DNA of 28,756 nt from Bacteroidota bacterium. Its GTDB lineage: Bacteria; Bacteroidota; Ignavibacteria; Ignavibacteriales; Ignavibacteriaceae. The position numbers and the translations under genes are program-made. The stretch covers positions 1 through 28,756 of the forward strand of contig JAJYSI010000004.1 in NCBI GenBank assembly GCA_021793635.1, written 5' to 3'. Below the pieces are notes generated by a model. That model was not told where the DNA came from and searched no databases. It was given only the letters and a program-made list of their open reading frames with translations. Position 1 is the first letter of the stretch. The number at the start of each line of letters is the position of its first letter. Below are positions 24,223 through 28,756 of this stretch, one piece after another.

Positions 24223-25122
24223 ATGAATAAAGTTAATGAACCTCAAAACAGTTGGGGTGGTAATTGGACTGAAATAAAATTGGAGGCATTTGAAAATTAT
24301 GTTAATGCTTATTTAACTATTATGAATTCTCAAAAACAAAAATATAGTGACTGGCCTACAACAATTTATTTTGATGGATTTGCCGGAAGCGGCGAAAGAA
24401 CTTCATCATCAACAGTGGAAGAAAATAATTTATTTGCGGACTATTTTATAAAAGAAGAATTAGAATTATATAAGGGCTCGGCTGAAAGAGTGCTTAGTTT
24501 AACTCAAAAATTTGATTATTATTTTTTTGTTGATAATGATAAACCATCTATCACTTTATTAGAGAATAAGTTAAAAGAAAAAGGAATTGTGAATGATAAA
24601 TGTTATTTCCTATGTAAAGATGTTAACATCCAATTAGATAAGCTATCAATATTTATAAATGATAAAAAGGCTGCGCTTGTTCTATTAGATCCTTTCGGAA
24701 TGCAAATAGACTGGTCAAGTATAGAAAAATTAAAAGATAAAAGAGTTGATCTTTGGATTCTTATTCCTTCTGGTGTAATAATTAATCGTTTCCTGGACAG
24801 GAAAGGGAAAATGAAATTTTCAAATAAACTTCAATCTTACTTTGGATTAACCGAAGATGAAATTAGAAAAAGATTTTATGAGACCGAAACTGTAGACACA
24901 TTATTTGGTTCTGTTGATTTAGTTGTTAAGACTAATAATTCTGTTTCTAAAATTGCCGAACTTTACATTGAGAAACTTAAGAGTATTTGGAAGTATGTTT
25001 CAGATGAGCCATTAAAATTGTATAATACTAAAAACGTTCCAATATATCATTTTGTATTTGCATCGAATAACTTGACTGCCTTAAAAATTGCAAAACAAAT
25101 TATTGAAAAGAAAAATAAATGA
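24223..25122 (+). CDS. tcmP: Three-Cys-motif partner protein TcmP
   Basis: A 299-residue member of the family named for its constant pairing with three-Cys-motif (Gp37/Gp68) proteins. The N-terminus WGGNWTEIKLEAFENYV is typical. A methyltransferase-like Rossmann pattern is visible: FDGFAGSG at 50-57, the acidic FFVDND at 101-106, and LLDPFG at 154-159. This suggests a methyltransferase fold, but the reaction is unknown. AAGGAATT lies just before the ATG. Its stop overlaps the next ATG (ATGA, 25119-25122), implying coupled synthesis with the partner. Its role in the island is inferred from position only. Confidence 0.88.
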   Translation: MNKVNEPQNSWGGNWTEIKLEAFENYVNAYLTIMNSQKQKYSDWPTTIYFDGFAGSGERTSSSTVEENNLFADYFIKEELELYKGSAERVLSLTQKFDYYFFVDNDKPSITLLENKLKEKGIVNDKCYFLCKDVNIQLDKLSIFINDKKAALVLLDPFGMQIDWSSIEKLKDKRVDLWILIPSGVIINRFLDRKGKMKFSNKLQSYFGLTEDEIRKRFYETETVDTLFGSVDLVVKTNNSVSKIAELYIEKLKSIWKYVSDEPLKLYNTKNVPIYHFVFASNNLTALKIAKQIIEKKNK

Positions 25123-25892
25123 GATCAACTAAAATCGAATGGACCGAAGCAACATGGAATCCATCTATTGGATGTAATAAAATTACAGCCGGCTGCAAAT
25201 TTTGCTATGCCGAGGTTATGGCAAAACGTTTGAAAGCAATTGGGATAGAGGATTATAATGACGGTTTTAAGTTTAAGATTTTGCCTCATAGATTGCTAGA
25301 ACCTTTTAAAATAAAAAAGCCTACCAAGTTTTTCGTTAATTCTATGAGCGATTTATTTCATGAAAAAATGCCTCATGAATTTCTTGATCAGATTTTTGAA
25401 GTTATTGAAAATACTCCCCAGCACATTTATCAAATCCTAACCAAGCGTGATAAAATAATGCATAATTATTTTTCAAATAAAAATGTCCCGCAAAATGTTT
25501 GGCTTGGTGTTACTGTGGAAAATTCTAAAGTCAAAAACCGGATTGATTCCCTGAGACAAATTGATGCATCAATTCGTTTTATTTCTTTTGAGCCTTTAAT
25601 TAATCCCGTTGGCATTGTCGATCTTTCTGAAATTCACTGGGCTATTGTTGGCGGTGAATCCGGAAGAAATGCAAGGCCAGTAAAGCAAGACTGGATTGAA
25701 GAAATTTTCCAGCAATGCAAACAACAAGACGTTGCCTTCTTCTTCAAACAATGGGGAACCTGGGGCGCTGATGAAATAAAGCGTAACAAAAAAGCTAACG
25801 GTAGATTGTTTAAGGGCAAAGAGTGGAGCGAGTACCCCAAAATATCGAATATCTTTACAAACTACGCCAATAATTCATATATAGGCTATTAA
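25119..25892 (+). CDS. Phage Gp37/Gp68 family three-Cys-motif protein (DUF5131)
   Basis: 257 residues starting TKIEWTEATWNPSIGC, the hallmark of the Gp37/Gp68 (DUF5131) family. The three cysteines are Cys19, Cys26 and Cys29 (C-x6-C-x2-C), followed by FCYAE. That layout looks like an iron-sulphur or radical-SAM-related cluster site, though it is not the canonical C-x3-C-x2-C. Further conserved pieces are FFVNSMSDLFHE, WLGVTVEN, RFISFEPL and WAIVGGESG. The family occurs in phages and mobile elements, always beside TcmP when paired. The biochemical function is not established. Confidence 0.9.
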   Translation: MRSTKIEWTEATWNPSIGCNKITAGCKFCYAEVMAKRLKAIGIEDYNDGFKFKILPHRLLEPFKIKKPTKFFVNSMSDLFHEKMPHEFLDQIFEVIENTPQHIYQILTKRDKIMHNYFSNKNVPQNVWLGVTVENSKVKNRIDSLRQIDASIRFISFEPLINPVGIVDLSEIHWAIVGGESGRNARPVKQDWIEEIFQQCKQQDVAFFFKQWGTWGADEIKRNKKANGRLFKGKEWSEYPKISNIFTNYANNSYIGY

Positions 25893-25913
25893 AAAGAATC
25901 TGTATTCCTTTTT
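25891..25913 (+). terminator. Weak terminator after the TcmP operon
   Basis: AAAAAGAAT-CTGT-ATTCCTTTTTT forms an AT-rich imperfect hairpin ending in a T-tract directly after the DUF5131 stop. Stability is low, so this is tentative. Confidence 0.35.
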
Positions 25914-26019
25914 TATTTCAAAATCAACATTCATAATATATAATTAATATTTCCCTTCCTCTCTTCTACAGTGCATCCAATCTTCTTTTCCTTTTTCTTT
26001 CCCCTCCAAAAAAACATTC

Positions 26020-26289
26020 ATGCAAAAACTACTAAAAATATTTTCCTCCGTAGCACAGTTTATCAATCTGTGCCTCTCCGACAACAAAGGCAACCCCAGC
26101 TCCACAAGAATAATAATGCTAATAATCGTCCTTTGGTTCATAGCCGATTGGCTAATGGAATTCCACTCCAAAGGCATATACACCCTAACCTGGGAAAAAC
26201 TCACACTCCTCACATCCGCCTTCGGACTAAAAGCCATCCAAAAATTCCCCGAATCCTCCCAAAATGATCCCCCAAACGACCTCAAATGA
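26020..26289 (+). CDS. Small holin-like membrane protein, phage-type
   Basis: An 89-residue protein with a short basic start, one strong hydrophobic helix at about 29-48 (TRIIMLIIVLWFIADWLMEF) and a weaker second at about 62-73. The polar, proline-rich tail ends PNDLK. The layout, with SSVAQFINLCLSDNKG before the helix and ITWEK-like TLTWEKLTLL after it, resembles small phage-associated membrane proteins in Bacteroidota/Ignavibacteria genomes, but I cannot name the family firmly. Upstream, 25914-26019 has no other gene. Its last codons are repeated at 26397-26417. Confidence 0.55.
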   Translation: MQKLLKIFSSVAQFINLCLSDNKGNPSSTRIIMLIIVLWFIADWLMEFHSKGIYTLTWEKLTLLTSAFGLKAIQKFPESSQNDPPNDLK

Positions 26290-26417
26290 ATGTAGCCTGT
26301 CCCGTTTGCGGGATTAAGAAATTTCTTGAACATGTCTACTGAAAGCGAACAGTAATTCTTTTTAATTGCATGTCCTTCTGCATATTATTAGATATTCCCA
26401 AGCGACCTCAAATAAAT
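26271..26417. repeat. 21-nt direct repeat of the holin-like gene 3' end
   Basis: CCCAAACGACCTCAAATGAAT (26271-26291, written here as its two halves joined) recurs with two changes at 26397-26417, where it reads as P-S-D-L-K-stop. The 105 nt between them contain a TCCCG-TTTG-CGGGA hairpin (26299-26312) and no gene. Confidence 0.65.
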
Positions 26418-26450
26418 CGCGTTAATAAATTTTACGTAATAGAGCGCCTA

Positions 26451-26494
26451 CCAGCCGGTCAGGCCCCGCATACCCCGCAAACGGGGCAGGCTGG
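26451..26494. repeat. Nested hairpin CCAGCC...CCCCG-CAAA-CGGGG...GGCTGG
   Basis: Outer arms CCAGCC (26451-26456) and GGCTGG (26489-26494) enclose CCCCG-CAAA-CGGGG (26473-26486). The reverse complement of the core with its flank (CCTGCCCCGTTTGCGGGG) matches the 26294-26312 hairpin, so the two are inverted copies of one repeat. Confidence 0.6.
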
Positions 26495-26528
26495 TTTATG
26501 GCGGGGATTAGTGTAAAAAAGATAATTA

Positions 26529-26612
26529 TGGCTTTAGCCACATAAAAAATACAAATGGGGCTGAAGCCCGGTATTTATTGGGGTTCATTTCACCCCGGCA
26601 TAAATGTCGGGG
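26529..26612. repeat. Cluster of four REP-like hairpins
   Basis: TGGCT-TT-AGCCA (26529-26540), GGGCT-GA-AGCCC (26558-26569), GGGGT-7 nt-ACCCC (26580-26596) and CCCCGGCAT-AA-ATGTCGGGG (26593-26612, with one G-T wobble on the plus strand). The style is the same as the left-edge cluster. No protein is encoded in 26290-26857. Confidence 0.65.
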
Positions 26613-26699
26613 CAATAAAAAAACATATTAATGTAGTCATATTTTAAAACCATAATTAGAATATTTATTCATCACTTCTGAATTTTCACACAGCCTCTG

Positions 26700-26715
26700 A
26701 AGTCGTGGGTAGCTT
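26700..26715. repeat. Truncated copy of the left-edge REP (half hairpin)
   Basis: AAGTCGTGGGTAGCTT is identical to 12304-12319, the right arm and flank of the main hairpin in the first REP element, in the same orientation. The left arm (CCCACGAC) is missing here, so the hairpin cannot form. Confidence 0.7.
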
Positions 26716-26788
26716 TGCTTCTCTTTTCGAGTTTAATATTTATAATAGGTTAATTTACCCGAATAATTTCTTTAGTGTGTTCACTTTA

Positions 26789-26820
26789 TTTGATTACCCC
26801 TTCACAAATGATTATTTTTA
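26789..26820 (+). promoter_or_regulatory. Candidate aspS promoter
   Basis: TTTG (26789-26792), 20 nt, then TATTTTTA (26813-26820) approximates the TTTG-N19-TAnnTTTG consensus, one base off in spacing and last base. It lies 37 nt before the aspS ATG. AGGAG at 26839-26843 is a rather distant Shine-Dalgarno (14 nt). Confidence 0.35.
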
Positions 26821-26857
26821 CGGCTCAAATTTCAATTTAGGAGTAGATTTAGCATAG

Positions 26858-28633
26858 ATGCAATTTAAAACACGAACACATACTTGCGGGGAATTAAGAG
26901 AAACTCATATCGGCGAAAACGTGGCTCTTAACGGCTGGGTCGATACAAGACGCGACCTGGGCGGTTTAATTTTTATAGATATCCGTGACCGGTACGGAAT
27001 TACTCAGATTGTTTTTGAACCGGGATTTAATGCTGAAGCTCATTTAGCAGCAGGAAGTTTAAGGAATGAATTTGTTGTTTCCATTGAAGGAAAAGTAAGA
27101 AAGCGTCCTGAAGGTACTGAAAATCCCGCACTTCCTACCGGCAACGTAGATGTAATGGTTAGCAGACTTGTAATTTTAAATGAAGCTAAAACTCCTCCTT
27201 TCCAAATTAAAGATGACGTGGATACAAGCGAAGATGTAAGATTAAAATACCGCTATCTCGATTTGCGTCGTCCGTCAATGCAAAAGAATATATTGATGCG
27301 GCATAAAATGTATCAGATTGTCCGCCGGTATTTCGATATGAATAATTTCGTTGAAGTTGAAACTCCTGTGCTTATGAAAAGCACTCCGGAAGGAGCTCGT
27401 GATTATCTCGTCCCAAGCCGCCTTCACAAAGGAAAATTTTATGCGCTGCCCCAATCACCACAACAGTACAAACAGCTTTTAATGGTATCCGGACTTGATC
27501 GTTATTTCCAAATTGTAAAATGTTTCCGTGATGAAGATTTGCGTGCAGACCGCCAGCCGGAGTTTACGCAGATTGACGTTGAAATGTCATTCATCGATCA
27601 ACAGAATATCTTTGAAATAGTTGAAGGTTTGATGAAGATTCTCTTCAAAGAAATCTGGAATAAAGATTTGCCCGTTATTCCAAAGCTTACTTTTGACGAA
27701 GCAATGGAAAAATACGGAAGCGACAAACCCGACCTTCGCGTTGACTTGCAGATGGTAACATTAAACCATGTTTTTGAAAATACTTCATTCAAAGTTTTTA
27801 ATGACAGCATAAAAAACAAAGGAGTAATTTCGGGACTCCTGGCTCCCGGCTGCGGCGAGTATACAAGAAACCAACTTGACGTATTAACTGACTATGTTAA
27901 AAAACTTGGCGCCGGCGGACTAATCTGGATGCGCGTAAAAGAATCAGCCTCCGGTACTGAGCTTGAAGCGCCGATAGCAAAATTCTTGTCTGATGATGAA
28001 AAGAAAAACATTATCGAAGGTCTAAATGCAAAACCGGGGGATTTACTTTTTATACTTACCGGATCAAAATTAAAAACGCTTTCTATCATGGGGCAATTAA
28101 GATTAGAAATGGCGCGCCGCCTTGATTTAATTAAGCCGGATGCCGATCCCAAATTACTTTGGGTAACTGATTTCCCTCTGTTTGAATGGGACGAGCAAAC
28201 CAAGCGCTTTTATGCAATGCATCATCCATTCACATCCCCGCGCCTTGAAGACGTGGAATTTATGGAAAGCGATCCATCGAAAGTTAAAGCAAGAGCTTAT
28301 GATCTTGTATTAAACGGAACCGAAATCGCAGGCGGAAGTATTAGAATTCATAATGCGGATCTTCAGTCAAAAATGTTTAAAGCGCTGGGAATCACTGACG
28401 AAGAAGCAGAACATAAATTCGGATTCTTAATGAATGCATTTAAGTTCGGCGCACCTCCGCATGGCGGAATTGCCTTTGGATTCGACCGTATGGCGATGAT
28501 ATTTGCGGGTGAAAGTTCTATCCGTGAAGTAATTGCGTTCCCCAAAACTGCAAGCGCTATTTCACTGATGGATGAAGCGCCTTCTTTAGTCGATGAAGAT
28601 CAACTAAAAGAATTGCATATAAAAATTAGATAA
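26858..28633 (+). CDS. aspS: Aspartyl-tRNA synthetase, bacterial type
   Basis: Class II aminoacyl-tRNA synthetase charging tRNA(Asp). The 591 residues have the bacterial layout. An OB-fold anticodon-binding domain covers about 1-105 (LNGWVDTRRDLGGLIFIDIRD, cited for its G-W-V-x-x-R-R-D core). Motif 1 lies in the helix and strand around 150-165 ending VEVETPVL. Motif 2 is around 215-240 (FRDEDLRADRQPEFTQ). A bacterial GAD insertion domain covers about 285-420, and motif 3 is at about 535-550 (GGIAFGFDRMAMIFAG). The gene is intact and lies just outside the accessory island, marking return to core sequence. Confidence 0.98.
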   Translation: MQFKTRTHTCGELRETHIGENVALNGWVDTRRDLGGLIFIDIRDRYGITQIVFEPGFNAEAHLAAGSLRNEFVVSIEGKVRKRPEGTENPALPTGNVDVMVSRLVILNEAKTPPFQIKDDVDTSEDVRLKYRYLDLRRPSMQKNILMRHKMYQIVRRYFDMNNFVEVETPVLMKSTPEGARDYLVPSRLHKGKFYALPQSPQQYKQLLMVSGLDRYFQIVKCFRDEDLRADRQPEFTQIDVEMSFIDQQNIFEIVEGLMKILFKEIWNKDLPVIPKLTFDEAMEKYGSDKPDLRVDLQMVTLNHVFENTSFKVFNDSIKNKGVISGLLAPGCGEYTRNQLDVLTDYVKKLGAGGLIWMRVKESASGTELEAPIAKFLSDDEKKNIIEGLNAKPGDLLFILTGSKLKTLSIMGQLRLEMARRLDLIKPDADPKLLWVTDFPLFEWDEQTKRFYAMHHPFTSPRLEDVEFMESDPSKVKARAYDLVLNGTEIAGGSIRIHNADLQSKMFKALGITDEEAEHKFGFLMNAFKFGAPPHGGIAFGFDRMAMIFAGESSIREVIAFPKTASAISLMDEAPSLVDEDQLKELHIKIR

Positions 28634-28648
28634 TGAGAAACCTCGGAG

Positions 28649-28695
28649 GTAGGGTGTAAAATTTGTTGATATTTTCAAAATTATTTACACCCTAC
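28649..28695. repeat. 12-bp perfect inverted repeat downstream of aspS
   Basis: GTAGGGTGTAAA (28649-28660) and TTTACACCCTAC (28684-28695) are exact reverse complements with a 23-nt AT-rich centre. It could be a (bidirectional) terminator or a tiny MITE-like insertion. GGGTGTAAA resembles ends of some IS256-type elements (recalled, not checked). All three minus-strand frames are open in the last 61 nt, so I cannot say whether a gene enters from the right. Confidence 0.6.
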
Positions 28696-28756
28696 TTTCA
28701 AAACTTCTTGTCTTTTTGATAGTGTCGTCTTTCCAATATTGGATCTCGTCCACTGT

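Noticed and set aside
25944..26333. 129-codon minus-strand open frame
   Set aside because: Shadow of the holin-like gene; the plus-strand frame has the coherent membrane-protein pattern and start.
26290..26343. Short frame with CPVCG suggesting a zinc ribbon
   Set aside because: The cysteines come from the CCCGTTTGCGGG hairpin repeat, which recurs inverted at 26473-26486; only about 18 codons.
12488..26773. 13-nt direct repeat GAATAATTTCTTT (12488-12500 and 26761-26773) as attL/attR
   Set aside because: Several 13-nt matches are expected by chance in 28 kb of AT-rich DNA, there is no tRNA or intact integrase beside it, and the REP match is stronger.

Overview
The window looks like part of the chromosome of an Ignavibacteria/Bacteroidota-Chlorobi-type bacterium, probably from a metagenome. 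This is inferred from the protein flavour, weak or absent Shine-Dalgarno sites at many genes, a TTG-N19-TAnnTTTG-like promoter, and abundant short intergenic repeats (8-nt CCAYTACT arrays, REP-like hairpins). I cannot name a species.

Left part (about 270-12150, all minus strand) is core metabolism. A tight haem/tetrapyrrole operon reads hemX-like, hemA, hemC, a TetR-HemD fusion, hemE, a GxxExxY cassette, hemN, hemG(HemY type), radA. Pyrimidine-nucleoside phosphorylase lies upstream behind an octamer-repeat hairpin. The operon covers glutamyl-tRNA to protoporphyrin IX except HemL, HemB and HemH's ferrochelation step. Two features stand out. HemD is fused to a TetR repressor, and a TetR-like operator overlaps the predicted operon promoter at 10497-10525. 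A GxxExxY gene bounded by 29-bp inverted repeats has landed in the end of hemE, so the repeat now encodes the last residues of HemE.

Middle (about 12200-26750) is an AT-rich accessory/defence island. Its left edge is a cluster of REP-like palindromes, one foldable into a cloverleaf, followed by a fossil excisionase/tyrosine-recombinase chimera. The plus-strand cargo is a PLD-nuclease/SNF2 helicase, a truncated NYN-nuclease gene carrying a possible antisense mini-transcript, a large Eco57I-like N6-adenine methylase, a truncated zinc-ribbon ORF, a KAP P-loop NTPase and a small TIR protein with a C-terminal membrane segment. Next comes a fossil holding a start fragment of a Schlafen/AlbA_2-like gene and a diverged copy of the methylase 3' end. 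The TcmP/three-Cys (Gp37/Gp68, DUF5131) pair and a holin-like membrane protein follow. The helicase-methylase-ATPase composition, with a TIR effector, suggests a composite anti-phage system. No function is demonstrated by the sequence.

Right edge: more REP-like hairpins, including a truncated copy of the left-edge REP, then aspS (aspartyl-tRNA synthetase) on the plus strand and a 12-bp inverted repeat at the window end. No tRNA, rRNA, CRISPR array or complete transposase was seen.
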